From assembly GCA_012840925.1 (NCBI GenBank), contig DUVS01000008.1, positions 22,155-86,154 of the forward strand: DNA of 64,000 bases, written 5' to 3'. Made by a program: the position numbers and the translations under genes. The notes below the pieces were generated by a model. That model saw only the letters and a list, made by a program, of their open reading frames with translations. It was not told the DNA's origin and made no database searches. Shown here in pieces: positions 33,436-42,153 of this stretch (position 1 is its first letter; the number at the start of each line of letters is the position of its first letter). The stretch is from Bacillota bacterium. Lineage in GTDB: Bacteria; Bacillota; Limnochordia; Darwinibacteriales; DTU012.

Positions 33436-35514
33436 ATGAAATTCAAGGTCGAAAAACTTGCTCGATATCAGCGCCTGCAAGAACCGGTAACTGCAGCCAT
33501 GCCAATTCCCAAGGCTGCTCTGAGGGATGCTGCTGATGTACAAGTCTACTGTGGTGAACAGCTATTACCAACCCAGTCACGCATCACAGCTGTTTGGCCT
33601 GATGGCAGTATCAAATGGCTGTTGATTAATTTTCTCGCTGATCTTCCTGCCAACAGTGCTCAGGAATTTGAGCTTCGGTTTACAAAGTCCACAGCACAAC
33701 CTCTGGTTCCTGTATTGGTTGCAGAACATGAGCACCGCTTGCAGCTTCGCACCGGAGATCTGGTGGTTACCCTTGCGGATCCAGCTGACGGAGGGCTCTT
33801 TCACGAGGCAGTCTACAAAGGCTGGCGTCTTGATCACCGCAGTATGGCAGAACTTGGGGTCTTGAAGGATGGGCAAAGATATTATACGGTTATTACAAAA
33901 CCAGGATGGTCTATGATTGAATCCGGGCCGGTCCGGGCAGTATTGGAGGCTTCGGGTACACACCTGAACGCTGACGGAGCCAAAGTCCTGGATTTTTTGG
34001 TACGGATTTATGCTTTTGCCGGGAAACCATGGCTGTGGATTGATTACCAAGTGATTAATCGAAGTGAAGCCGATCTTGAACTTTCAGGATTAGGCTGGCA
34101 TCTTAACCTCAATCCCCATGCAGCGCCGGTCCGGACTGCTGTGGCAGTGTCGAACTACAGAACCACTATCAGATCGAGTGAAGCGGGAGATGCTTTAGAG
34201 CACAAAATTGACGCCGAACAGATCCTATATGAACCTAACGAGCAGATCCCGGAAACTCTTTACGGTACTTTTTGGGCAGATTGGAACGGTGCTCAAGGTG
34301 GAGTTGCCGTCACAATTTACCAGGCACACCAAAACTTTCCAAAACGATTGGCAGCAGCGAAGACCGGGCTCGATGTGGAGTTACGTTTCGACAAACCTTT
34401 GCGGACGGGGATTTCCGGGCCTTTTGCCAAGAATTTCCAGAATGGTTGGGAAAACGAATTCATTGGTGCGAAGCCGTTTTTCGTGGCTGAAGGGTTAACC
34501 TTTATCAACTGCGGCAGCGATTTGATTTACGCCGGTGCTATGCTCTATTCCTTTACTGGAAACGAAAAACCACTGCAGTGGGCCAAAACCCTGGCCCAGC
34601 AGTATGTCAATGCCCGAGATCCCGTTACCAAACTGGGCGCTTTTCAATACAGTCAATCCCGTAATCAAGCCGGGCCACCGGACGATCCCGACAACATTCA
34701 ATATGCCTGGCAGACATCAGGTGATCGGGCTCAGCGTCAGTTTGGCCATGAATTCGGTGATCTCGCCCTGGAGGGCAGATTCCTTCATAAAGAACACGAT
34801 GAAATCTATGGCAAGAATGCCATTATCCAACTGCAGATTGCTGAAATGCTAGAGGATGCGGGACAGGAATTTCTAAGCTGGACCCATGAAGGGCTGCGGG
34901 CGTTTGCTCAGTATGCTTATAACATGGAAGAGAGCACAGTAAAACCAATGTGGAGCGATGGCACCGATCTGTCCGGCTATCAGCTGAAGCGTTCAGGATA
35001 TTACGGAGAACAGGGAACAGTTCTGCTGCCAAGGCGAGCCGGAAGCATTTACCTCTTATCATTTGCCCTGGGCTATCGCCTCACTCAGGATCCCTTGCTC
35101 TGGAAGGTTGCACGGCGGGTAGCCATGGATCATCAATTGGGGGATCTGGGTGTTCAGCCGGGAGAAGAGATGGATCTGAACATGGCCACACCCAATGCAG
35201 ATCCGGTAGCCTTGTTCAGCCTGTTGGATATTTATCGTGGGACACATGAAACAGCTTATTTGGAACTTGCCTGCCGCATCGGAGACAACATCATTGGCCA
35301 GTACTTCAATGAAGGGTTCTTTGCGGGCAAAAACAATATCTATGCTCCAACTGATTCTGAGGAAGCTTTTGCCTTGATCGCGCTGGAGACAGCTGTTCGT
35401 GGTGATTGGGATGCAGTGCCCCGGTATAACTCAGGGCGGGGCTTTATTCACGGCAACTATGACGGTTACGGCAGAACCTACGATAAAGTAGTATTTTGGC
35501 AGCAGGCCAAATAG
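33436..35514 (+). CDS. Exo-rhamnogalacturonan-lyase-like protein (PcRGLX/YetA type)
   Basis: The 692-residue protein matches the three-part PcRGLX/YetA layout. An N-terminal RIFT-type barrel (about 1-90, MPIPKAALRDAADVQVYCG, WPDGSIKWLLINF) comes first, then a central beta-sandwich (about 100-380). A C-terminal alpha/alpha toroid follows (about 390-690, GHEFGDLALEGRFLHKEHD, TPNADPVALFSLLDIY). Relatives act on rhamnogalacturonan, the branched part of pectin. No signal peptide is present, so it would act on imported oligosaccharides in the cytoplasm. An AAAGGAG precedes the ATG. It is convergent with the AraC regulator. The 234-bp space upstream contains the purR terminator and an AT-rich stretch without a promoter I can call. 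Confidence 0.82.
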   Translation: MKFKVEKLARYQRLQEPVTAAMPIPKAALRDAADVQVYCGEQLLPTQSRITAVWPDGSIKWLLINFLADLPANSAQEFELRFTKSTAQPLVPVLVAEHEHRLQLRTGDLVVTLADPADGGLFHEAVYKGWRLDHRSMAELGVLKDGQRYYTVITKPGWSMIESGPVRAVLEASGTHLNADGAKVLDFLVRIYAFAGKPWLWIDYQVINRSEADLELSGLGWHLNLNPHAAPVRTAVAVSNYRTTIRSSEAGDALEHKIDAEQILYEPNEQIPETLYGTFWADWNGAQGGVAVTIYQAHQNFPKRLAAAKTGLDVELRFDKPLRTGISGPFAKNFQNGWENEFIGAKPFFVAEGLTFINCGSDLIYAGAMLYSFTGNEKPLQWAKTLAQQYVNARDPVTKLGAFQYSQSRNQAGPPDDPDNIQYAWQTSGDRAQRQFGHEFGDLALEGRFLHKEHDEIYGKNAIIQLQIAEMLEDAGQEFLSWTHEGLRAFAQYAYNMEESTVKPMWSDGTDLSGYQLKRSGYYGEQGTVLLPRRAGSIYLLSFALGYRLTQDPLLWKVARRVAMDHQLGDLGVQPGEEMDLNMATPNADPVALFSLLDIYRGTHETAYLELACRIGDNIIGQYFNEGFFAGKNNIYAPTDSEEAFALIALETAVRGDWDAVPRYNSGRGFIHGNYDGYGRTYDKVVFWQQAK

Positions 35515-35518
35515 AGGG

Positions 35519-36391
35519 TTACTGCTTCTCACGGGTCAGCTGCTTGCGGTACTCCGCTGGAGCCATCCGCTTGTGTTTCTTAAAGGTCTTGGAAAAGTGC
35601 AGTGGATCTTGATACCCCACTGAACGGGCGATTTGTGAAATGGTCAGATTCGGCTGCTGCATCAGATTGACAGCATGCTGAATGCGGATTTTGGTCAGAT
35701 ATTGCTGTGGTGAGAGATTCAGTTTCTCCTTAAAGATCATAAACAGGTATGAGCGGCTGACTCCGGCATGGGCAGCTATTTCCGCAATGGAAATATCGTG
35801 GCTGTAATGATTTTCAATAAACCTGAGAGCCTGCTCCAAGATCAGATCTTTATTACCGCTGTAATCAGCAGTGGCACTGACATACCCGGCTTCAACCTGG
35901 TTGTTGATCAAGGCAGAGATCAGAGTATAAAGTAAGCCAAGGGCTTTAATCTCACTACCAATCACCAGAGAGTCGGTCTGGAGCATCTCTTGGAATATGT
36001 CTTTGATTTGCTCTCTGTTGGTGCAGTTGATAATAGGAGATTCGGGATTGATCTGCATCATACGGAGATATGTATCGGCCATCGAACCTTGAAAGACGAC
36101 CCAGTAATAAGCCCAAGGATCATTGGCATCAGCAATGTAGTGGTGCAAAACATTCGGTGTGATTACAAAGATCTGGCCGGGGCCTAAGTGATATTGCTCA
36201 TTGTTGATATACAGCATGCCACGGCCGCTTTCAATGTAGGTTATCAAATAATGATTTCTGATAGCCGGCCCATAAGAGTGGCCGGGCCGGCACATTTCAT
36301 GGCCGCAGTGGTTGATCACCAAGGCATTGTCCGCCGTTTGCCCGTTGGTTGTTTCCATGTTCTTAAAATAAACGTATTTGATTTTACGCAT
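35519..36391 (-). CDS. AraC-family transcriptional regulator
   Basis: The 290-residue protein has an N-terminal cupin-like sensing domain (about 20-165, GHSYGPAIRNHYLITYIESGRGMLYIN and LGPGQIFVITPNVLHHY). A C-terminal double helix-turn-helix (about 190-288, ISIAEIAAHAGVSRSYLFMIFKE and ISQIARSVGYQDPLHFSKTFKKHKRMAPAEYR) follows. This layout is typical of regulators of sugar utilisation. It ends 4 bp from the YetA-type gene in convergent orientation and is the best candidate regulator of that gene. ATG 36391 is chosen because AGGTGATC precedes it; GTG 36400 is the longer alternative. Confidence 0.92.
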   Translation of the reverse strand: MRKIKYVYFKNMETTNGQTADNALVINHCGHEMCRPGHSYGPAIRNHYLITYIESGRGMLYINNEQYHLGPGQIFVITPNVLHHYIADANDPWAYYWVVFQGSMADTYLRMMQINPESPIINCTNREQIKDIFQEMLQTDSLVIGSEIKALGLLYTLISALINNQVEAGYVSATADYSGNKDLILEQALRFIENHYSHDISIAEIAAHAGVSRSYLFMIFKEKLNLSPQQYLTKIRIQHAVNLMQQPNLTISQIARSVGYQDPLHFSKTFKKHKRMAPAEYRKQLTREKQ

Positions 36392-36468
36392 TTTGATCAC
36401 CTGAAAACAGTATACCTTATTCTCGTTATTTTGCCACCGGTATTCTGCAGCATGAAGGAGGGACTAGA

Positions 36469-36630
36469 TTGGATAGCATTTATAAATTCAGTGTACATAG
36501 TGGAAATATCGAACCAAATGCAACACTGGTAATTGAATCCGACAAAGGAACCGAAACCTCATTCTTATGTTTCAGGGCTAATTCAGGTATGGAGATCTAT
36601 ATTAAATCGATTACCATTGAATACCAATAA
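36469..36630 (+). pseudogene. Truncated 3' remnant of the secreted beta-domain family
   Basis: The frame from TTG 36469 encodes 53 residues ending TSFLCFRANSG...IKSITIEYQ. It aligns closely with the C-termini of the two proteins at 41224-42099 (ASFIQFRTNSG...IKRISIDYQ) and 42154-42748 (TSFLTFRASSG...IKKITIAYQ). Similarity begins abruptly at DSIYK, and the codons before it do not continue the match. This therefore looks like the 3' third of a lost paralogue. An AGGAGGGA lies 8 nt before the TTG, so translation of the fragment as a small protein cannot be excluded. Confidence 0.72.
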
Positions 36631-36642
36631 AAAAACGACCAT

Positions 36643-36677
36643 ACTCCCTGATGGCTCAATGTCATCAGGGAGTTTTT
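36643..36677 (+). terminator. Terminator after the remnant
   Basis: A perfect 11-bp stem actccctgatg/catcagggagt (36643-36653 and 36663-36673) with a 9-nt loop is followed by TTTTT. Confidence 0.9.
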
Positions 36678-36736
36678 AAGTGGGAAAAATAGTATAAAAA
36701 TCACTAGGATTATTACAATACCTTTTCTGTTATGTT

Positions 36737-36745
36737 TGCTATAAT
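36737..36745 (+). promoter_or_regulatory. Extended -10 promoter of the corrinoid module
   Basis: TGCTATAAT (36737-36745) is a perfect extended -10 element. No good -35 box is present at the normal distance, so activation may need a regulator. Confidence 0.6.
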
Positions 36746-36783
36746 CAAAGCAAATGTATACGCAAAACATGAGGAGGGTCATG

Positions 36784-37416
36784 ATGCAGGTACTACAGGC
36801 AATTTCGCAAGCACTGCAAAGAGGAGATGTTAACGGCGTCAGGCAGGGTATTGCCACGGCCCTGGGCGAAGGGATTGAGCCCAAACGGATCCTGGAAGAA
36901 GGCATGCTGTCAGCCATGGACATTATTGGCGTCAAATTCAAGAACAACGAGATTTTTGTACCTGAAGTTCTGATTGCAGCCAGAGCCATGAATGCGGGAA
37001 TGGAAGCATTGAAACCGAAACTGGTCGAAGCAGGCATAAAACCTATTGGCAAAGTAGTGATCGGCACGGTTAAAGGCGACCTCCATGACATTGGCAAAAA
37101 CATGGTGCGGATGATGATGGAAGGAGCCGGCTTCGAGGTTGTCGATCTGGGCATTGATGTCGCGGCAGAGAGATTTGTTGAGGCGGTTCAAGAACACCAG
37201 CCGGACATCCTGGGCATGTCTGCCCTGCTGACGACAACCATGGGTGAAATGAAAGCGGTTATTGATGCTGTTGCTGACGCTGGATTAAGGGATCAGGTCA
37301 AAATTATGGTTGGAGGAGCGCCGCTAACCCAGAGTTTCGCCGATCAGATTGGTGCGGATGTTTATTGCAAAAATGCAGCTGAAGCTGCAAGTGCAGCAAA
37401 ACAACTAGTCCTTTAG
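36784..37416 (+). CDS. Corrinoid (B12-binding) methyl-carrier protein
   Basis: The 210-residue protein has the layout of MtaC/MtbC/MttC-type corrinoid proteins. A helical cap domain comes first (1-85, VNGVRQGIATALGEGIEPKRILEEGMLSAMDIIG). A Rossmann B12 domain follows with GDLHDIGKNMV, in which His101 is the lower cobalt ligand, then SALLTTTMGEMKAVID and VGGAPLT. It carries the methyl group between two methyltransferases. The start is set at ATG 36784, 6 nt after GGAGG. It is the first gene of a four-gene unit with the methyltransferase, an activation-domain-like protein and the RACo-type activase. Confidence 0.93.
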   Translation: MQVLQAISQALQRGDVNGVRQGIATALGEGIEPKRILEEGMLSAMDIIGVKFKNNEIFVPEVLIAARAMNAGMEALKPKLVEAGIKPIGKVVIGTVKGDLHDIGKNMVRMMMEGAGFEVVDLGIDVAAERFVEAVQEHQPDILGMSALLTTTMGEMKAVIDAVADAGLRDQVKIMVGGAPLTQSFADQIGADVYCKNAAEAASAAKQLVL

Positions 37417-37446
37417 CTGTAAGCAAAGGCCTTGAGGAGGGAGACT

Positions 37447-38484
37447 ATGAAGCCTATTGAGCGAGTTACTTTAACCCTGCAGCACAAAGAAGCAGATCGT
37501 ATTCCGGTCTATCCATTGATGTGCGGTGTCGCCAGGAAACTGGTTGGTGCACCTTATCCCCGTTGGAGTACAGATATGGATGTTTGTGCTGAAGCATATG
37601 AAAAGGTAACCGAGGAATTTGATCTGGACATTATCTGTACCCTGATCGATCTGTCGGTGGAAGCAGCCGATTTTGGCCAACCGATCATTTACCCGGAAAA
37701 CGAAGCAGCCCATCCGGACTTTCACAATTACATGCTGAAGAGTATTGCTGATATCAATGCTTTACAGCCAATCAAGTTCAAAGATTCGGTCAGAATGAAG
37801 GGCATGGTCAAGCTCTGTGATCGTTTGATGAAGAGCAAAGGCGCTGAAGTTCCGGTAGTAGCCTTTGTCTTTGGCCCCTTAGGAGTTTTAAGCATGATGC
37901 GCGGGCAGGCCAATCTATTTATGGACATTCTTGATGATCCCGACGCTGTCAAAAACGGTGTAGCAGCCGTGACCGAGACTTTGCTGGAGTATATCGATGC
38001 TTTGGCTGCTACGGGTGTCCCAGCTGTTATGCTGGATACTCTGTTTGCATCCCAGTCGATCATGAGAAAGTCCATGTGGCTGGAATTTGAAGGCCCGTAC
38101 GTGAAACGCATTGCGGAGCGGATTCGGGAGCATGGCGCTCAGGTGATGATTCACAACTGCGGCAATGGCATATACTTTGATGCCCAGATTGAGGCCATGC
38201 AGCCAACTGCCATATCATTCCTCCATCTTCCCGATGACTGTCAATCACCACAGGAATTAAAAGAGAAATATGGTTCAAAAGTGACTTTGATCGGCCGTAT
38301 CCCTCCCACCTGGCTGTTGACTTGCACTCAGGAGGATTTAGAAGAAGAATGCCGCAGGGAGATCGATGACTACAAAGCAGGCGGCGGGTTTATTCTGGCA
38401 ACCGGCTGTGAGTATCCTGCCAATTTAGGTTTTGAACATGCCAGAACAATGGTCAGGATGGCAAAGGAATATGGAAAGTATTGA
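37447..38484 (+). CDS. Uroporphyrinogen-decarboxylase-type corrinoid methyltransferase (MtaA/CmuA-like)
   Basis: The 345-residue protein belongs to the UroD-fold methyltransferases that move methyl groups between a corrinoid protein and tetrahydrofolate or a thiol. It opens MKPIERVTLTLQHKEADRIPVYP. The zinc-type ligands of MtaA-like enzymes are present: His236 and Cys238 in HNCGNG, and Cys321 in ATGCEYP. True UroD lacks this set. The gene follows the corrinoid gene by 30 bp, with AGGAGGGAG as ribosome binding site. Which methyl donor or acceptor it uses cannot be read from the sequence. Confidence 0.9.
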   Translation: MKPIERVTLTLQHKEADRIPVYPLMCGVARKLVGAPYPRWSTDMDVCAEAYEKVTEEFDLDIICTLIDLSVEAADFGQPIIYPENEAAHPDFHNYMLKSIADINALQPIKFKDSVRMKGMVKLCDRLMKSKGAEVPVVAFVFGPLGVLSMMRGQANLFMDILDDPDAVKNGVAAVTETLLEYIDALAATGVPAVMLDTLFASQSIMRKSMWLEFEGPYVKRIAERIREHGAQVMIHNCGNGIYFDAQIEAMQPTAISFLHLPDDCQSPQELKEKYGSKVTLIGRIPPTWLLTCTQEDLEEECRREIDDYKAGGGFILATGCEYPANLGFEHARTMVRMAKEYGKY

Positions 38485-38485
38485 C

Positions 38486-39205
38486 ATGGAGAATACCCTG
38501 AGCTTGAATTCGGAGGTCGGGTACCAGCTGCCCCGGGAGATCATTTTACGGGCTATTGGTTATCAGAACCCCGATAGCGCCGGAGAGGAGATCAATGATC
38601 TTATTACGGAGTATCTGGGATTGGCAATAATAGCAGCAGATCCGAAAGCAATATACCGCAGTACATCCTTCAGGCTTGTTGGGGATGATCAGGTTGAGCT
38701 TCTGGACGGGCAGATTCTCACCAGTGAAATGTTGTATCAGACTATAGCCGAGTGTGAGGGGATAATCATCGGTCTGGTGACACTGGGGAGCAAGACCGAT
38801 GCTGCCATCGCCGCCGTGTCCCAAGAAGACGCTTTCTGCGGCTATCTGACAGATGTGATCAGTTCCTTGTTGGTGGAAATTTTGGCCCACAAGTTCTGGC
38901 AGTACCTAGTTTCGGAGTTAGGCAGCCAGGGCTATAGAGCGACCAGTTTCGTCTCTCCCGGAGCGATCAAGTTTCCACTGCCGGAACAGAAGCGGATCTT
39001 TCAGTTCCTCCAACCGGAGCGAATCGGAGTTACCCTTACCGAGTCATGCTTGATGGAACCATCAAAATCACTGACGGTGATCTTGGGTTACGGCAAACAG
39101 ATTGAGCCAGCAAAATACAGTCACGACTGTTCAACTTGCGATATGAAGGATTGCTTGATTAGAGGAATCCATATAGATTTGGCAGAATCAAATGCTGGGT
39201 ACTAA
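38486..39205 (+). CDS. Methionine-synthase-activation-domain-like protein
   Basis: The protein of about 239 residues resembles the vitamin B12-dependent methionine synthase activation domain, in the free-standing form seen beside corrinoid methyltransferases. Supporting features are YQLPREIILRAIGYQ near the start, a central LVTLGSKTDAAIAAVSQEDAFCGYLTDVISS, and RATSFVSPGAIKFPLPEQKRIFQFL. The C-terminus ends with a cysteine group (HDCSTCDMKDC) that could hold a metal or Fe-S cluster. I prefer ATG 38486 (GGAAAG at 7 nt); ATG 38471 would overlap the previous gene. It may help reactivate the corrinoid cofactor or bind SAM. Confidence 0.75.
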   Translation: MENTLSLNSEVGYQLPREIILRAIGYQNPDSAGEEINDLITEYLGLAIIAADPKAIYRSTSFRLVGDDQVELLDGQILTSEMLYQTIAECEGIIIGLVTLGSKTDAAIAAVSQEDAFCGYLTDVISSLLVEILAHKFWQYLVSELGSQGYRATSFVSPGAIKFPLPEQKRIFQFLQPERIGVTLTESCLMEPSKSLTVILGYGKQIEPAKYSHDCSTCDMKDCLIRGIHIDLAESNAGY

Positions 39206-39220
39206 AGAGCCCAGCATTTT
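39191..39220 (+). terminator. Hairpin at the end of the activation-domain-like gene
   Basis: The 9-bp stem aatgctggg/cccagcatt (39191-39199 and 39210-39218) is followed by TTTAATT and overlaps the stop codon. It may act as a partial terminator that lowers expression of the downstream activase gene. Confidence 0.65.
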
Positions 39221-39279
39221 AATTGTGGAATCAATTGAGCAGAGTATACGCTTTGGATTGCAGAAGGCAGGTGTCAACC

Positions 39280-41064
39280 ATGGAGTTGGAAATCAAATTG
39301 AGGATGCAAAACAGGGTAGAAACAATCCTATGCCCGCCCGGCGCAAACCTGTTAGAGTTGCTGCATCAGTATGGATACAGTGTGTACAGTCCCTGCGGAG
39401 GCAAGGGCAGGTGCGGAAAATGCTTGGTTAGGGTAAGTGGTAGTGCCGTCGAGTTGACGGATCCGGAAAGGCAGCATCTTACCCAGGCTCAAATTGAAGA
39501 CGGCATCCGCCTGGCCTGTCAGCTCAAAGTCACCGGCAATCTGGAGATTGACTTGTCACCCACTGATCAACTGGTAATCCTTGCTGATGATTCTGGCGGT
39601 GATGTTCAGCTGAACCCCCATGTCAGGCAGGAGGAGATTCGCCTAGAACAACCGCGCATTGACCAACAGGACGATTATTGGCAGCGGATTCAGCAACAGC
39701 TGGGACGCAAAGAAATTGCATCCCAGGCATTATGCCGTTTGGGAGAATTAGAGCAAAAACTGGATCTGCTGGTAACTTTCAGCGACGGCAAAGTACTGGA
39801 TATTGACGATCCTCAAGCAGTTGCAGCCAAGTCAGGATATTATGGGCTTGCTGTTGATATCGGTACCACCACAATAGTACTTTATCTTCTCAATCTGACC
39901 AACGGGGCACAAGTGGGTGTCCATGCCTTTGCCAATCCCCAAAGTCGTTACGGCGGTGATGTGATCACAAGGATCGACTATACAATCAACCGCGCTGATG
40001 GTGTTCAAAAACTGCAGGACACTCTGTTGGAGTCCCTTAATCAGGGGATTCAGCATCTGGTTCGCAAACACGGCATTGATACCACCAAGATTTACCACGC
40101 TGTCTTTGTTGGCAACACTGTAATGCTCCACACACTTCTTGGGGTGAATGCGGCCAGCATTGCCAATGCCCCCTATGTCCCCATTTTCACCGATGGGATG
40201 GAGTTTTCCGCCCGGGAGCTGGGTTTGGGGATCCATCCTGACGGGATTGTGGAATTACTACCCTGTGTGTCAGGTTATGTGGGCGCGGATATCATTGCGG
40301 ATCTGCTGGCTGCCGATTTCGAATCCAACCAATGGCGGTTGCTCGTAGATATTGGCACTAATGGGGAGATCATTTTGGGGAACAAAGAAAAGATGTTCGC
40401 CTGTTCCGCTGCAGCAGGGCCGGCGTTCGAAGGTGCTAATATTGCCTTCGGCATGAGCGGCATACCCGGAGCCATTGCCAGTTATCAGCTGGAGAGCAGT
40501 GGTGAGATTCGCTATCAGGCCATTGCCAATCAAGAACCCCAAGGAATTTGCGGCTCCGGGTTGGTGGATATCATTGCGTCTTTGTACTCCCGAGGCTTTC
40601 TCAGCTCCACCGGTGCATTTCAAACAGGATTGTCAATAACTGAGTATCAGGGACAACCGGCGTACCGGGTTGTTCCGGGCAAAGAGATCTTCCTGACCCA
40701 AAAGGATGTGCGGGAATACCAGCTGGCTGCCGGTGCAATTGCTGCCGGAATTCAGGTATTAATGAGCGAAGCCGCCATCACAGAAACAGCCATTGACCGG
40801 CTCTACCTTGCGGGCGGGTTTGGCAATTATATAAATCCTGAGAGCGCAGCCGTTTTAGGCTTGCTACCCCAAAGTCTGCTGACAAAGGTGGTGAAACTGG
40901 GCAATGGCGCCGGGGCTGGTGCCAAGCATTATTTGCTTGATCGCAGCGCCAGGGCGAGAGTTGACAAATTAAAGCAGAGGATTAAGTATGTTGAGCTGTC
41001 AGCGAGGGCTGATTTCCAAGAGCATTTTATGGGTGCCATGCTTTTTCCTGAGATCAGAGCTTAA
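39280..41064 (+). CDS. RACo-type reductive activator of corrinoid proteins (ASKHA, 2Fe-2S)
   Basis: This ATP-using activase re-reduces accidentally oxidised Co(II) corrinoid to the active Co(I) state. The 594-residue protein has an N-terminal plant-type 2Fe-2S ferredoxin domain with Cys39, Cys45, Cys48 (PCGGKGRCGKC) and Cys80. A linker domain (about 90-180) follows. The large DUF4445 actin-like ATPase part has YGLAVDIGTTTIVLYLL, VDIGTNGEIILGN, and AGGFGNYINPESA. ATG 39280 follows AGGCAGGTG; the frame also extends 57 bp upstream. Its presence confirms that the unit upstream is a working corrinoid system. Confidence 0.93.
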   Translation: MELEIKLRMQNRVETILCPPGANLLELLHQYGYSVYSPCGGKGRCGKCLVRVSGSAVELTDPERQHLTQAQIEDGIRLACQLKVTGNLEIDLSPTDQLVILADDSGGDVQLNPHVRQEEIRLEQPRIDQQDDYWQRIQQQLGRKEIASQALCRLGELEQKLDLLVTFSDGKVLDIDDPQAVAAKSGYYGLAVDIGTTTIVLYLLNLTNGAQVGVHAFANPQSRYGGDVITRIDYTINRADGVQKLQDTLLESLNQGIQHLVRKHGIDTTKIYHAVFVGNTVMLHTLLGVNAASIANAPYVPIFTDGMEFSARELGLGIHPDGIVELLPCVSGYVGADIIADLLAADFESNQWRLLVDIGTNGEIILGNKEKMFACSAAAGPAFEGANIAFGMSGIPGAIASYQLESSGEIRYQAIANQEPQGICGSGLVDIIASLYSRGFLSSTGAFQTGLSITEYQGQPAYRVVPGKEIFLTQKDVREYQLAAGAIAAGIQVLMSEAAITETAIDRLYLAGGFGNYINPESAAVLGLLPQSLLTKVVKLGNGAGAGAKHYLLDRSARARVDKLKQRIKYVELSARADFQEHFMGAMLFPEIRA

Positions 41065-41223
41065 TAGCTTCGCTAATTGATTAAGCTCTTTATAAATTGA
41101 CAATCAGATTACCAAAACATCTCGATTTATTACAATACAGCACAGATATAATATCTTATACTGAAACTGATTCGCGTTACAGCAATAACAGACTGAGAAC
41201 CAAAAGCACCAGGAGGGAATCAA

Positions 41224-42099
41224 ATGACCAAGAAACGTTTTCTGTTCTTGTTTGTACTACTGATGGCGTTGGGGTTGTCTGGTTGTTTTTCTTTTTTCTC
41301 AAAAACCCCTTATCTCAAAGTAGTTCCTGAATCAGTAGTTTTGAATCTGGCGACTGGAGAAACTGAGGTTGAATTGACTGCAGAGGTTGTGGATCTGATT
41401 ACCGATGAGCAAATTACCTGGGAAATTGCAGATGCAGCAGTTGCCACACTTAGTGAAGAAACAGGTGCTCAAGTAAAGGTTGTTGCTCAGGCGGTCGGCG
41501 AAACAACAATCACCGTGAGCTGCGGTGAGCTTGAACCTGTGACCGTCTCTGTCAAGGTTGTTCACGATGAAAAGGCGCTGCCGCTGGTGATTGATTTTGC
41601 CGAAGCCGAGAGAAGCACTTTTTTTACCGCTGAATATACCCATGCACCGAATATGGCTGATGAACCATTGTGTGGAATATTAAGCAGTGGTTCAAAGATC
41701 CAGATCAATGCCGGAGTGTTTTCGATGAACGGTGCCCGTTGGGCGATTGGTGCTCCCTCCACTTATCTGGAAGGTGGTATCAAAACGACAAAAGAGGACA
41801 GTAAAACGGTCGGTTATTTGGATTTGTCCAAACCATATGCAATAACTATCGAGTTTGGCGAGGCTGTCAGTGAACCGAGTGGATTCTTCCAGATCATGGT
41901 TGACAACAACACCACCACAGAAGCAAATTCGATTCATGGCATGGCTAGCAGTATTTACCAGATTAATGTCAGCGATATTAAATCTAACGATACTCTTGTG
42001 ATCAAATCAGATCTTGGGACTGCAGCCTCATTTATCCAGTTTAGGACCAACAGCGGCGCTCAGGTTAATATCAAGCGGATCAGCATTGACTATCAGTAA
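41224..42099 (+). CDS. Lipoprotein with Ig-like domain and novel C-terminal beta domain
   Basis: The 291-residue protein has a lipoprotein signal ending LGLSGC (Cys21 is the expected lipidation site). A bacterial Ig-like (BIG2-type) domain follows (about 28-112, LKVVPESVVLNLATGETEVELTA...). A domain of about 165 residues comes last (about 120-291), with WAIGAPSTYLEGG, SKPYAITIEFGEA, GFFQIMVDNNTT and ASFIQFRTNSG. I know no name for the last domain; its pattern suggests a beta-sandwich of the carbohydrate-binding sort. It is shared with the remnant at 36469 and the frameshifted gene at 42154. A GGAGGG precedes the ATG. Confidence 0.82.
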   Translation: MTKKRFLFLFVLLMALGLSGCFSFFSKTPYLKVVPESVVLNLATGETEVELTAEVVDLITDEQITWEIADAAVATLSEETGAQVKVVAQAVGETTITVSCGELEPVTVSVKVVHDEKALPLVIDFAEAERSTFFTAEYTHAPNMADEPLCGILSSGSKIQINAGVFSMNGARWAIGAPSTYLEGGIKTTKEDSKTVGYLDLSKPYAITIEFGEAVSEPSGFFQIMVDNNTTTEANSIHGMASSIYQINVSDIKSNDTLVIKSDLGTAASFIQFRTNSGAQVNIKRISIDYQ

Positions 42100-42153
42100 T
42101 CGAGGATCAACTTACAAAATAGCTGATATCCAAACACGCAGGAGGGGTAATGA

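Noticed and set aside
41097..41160. Promoter of the beta-domain lipoprotein (a TTGACA around 41097 and a TATAAT around 41150)
   Set aside because: The two hexamers are too far apart to form one promoter, and neither has a good partner at normal spacing.
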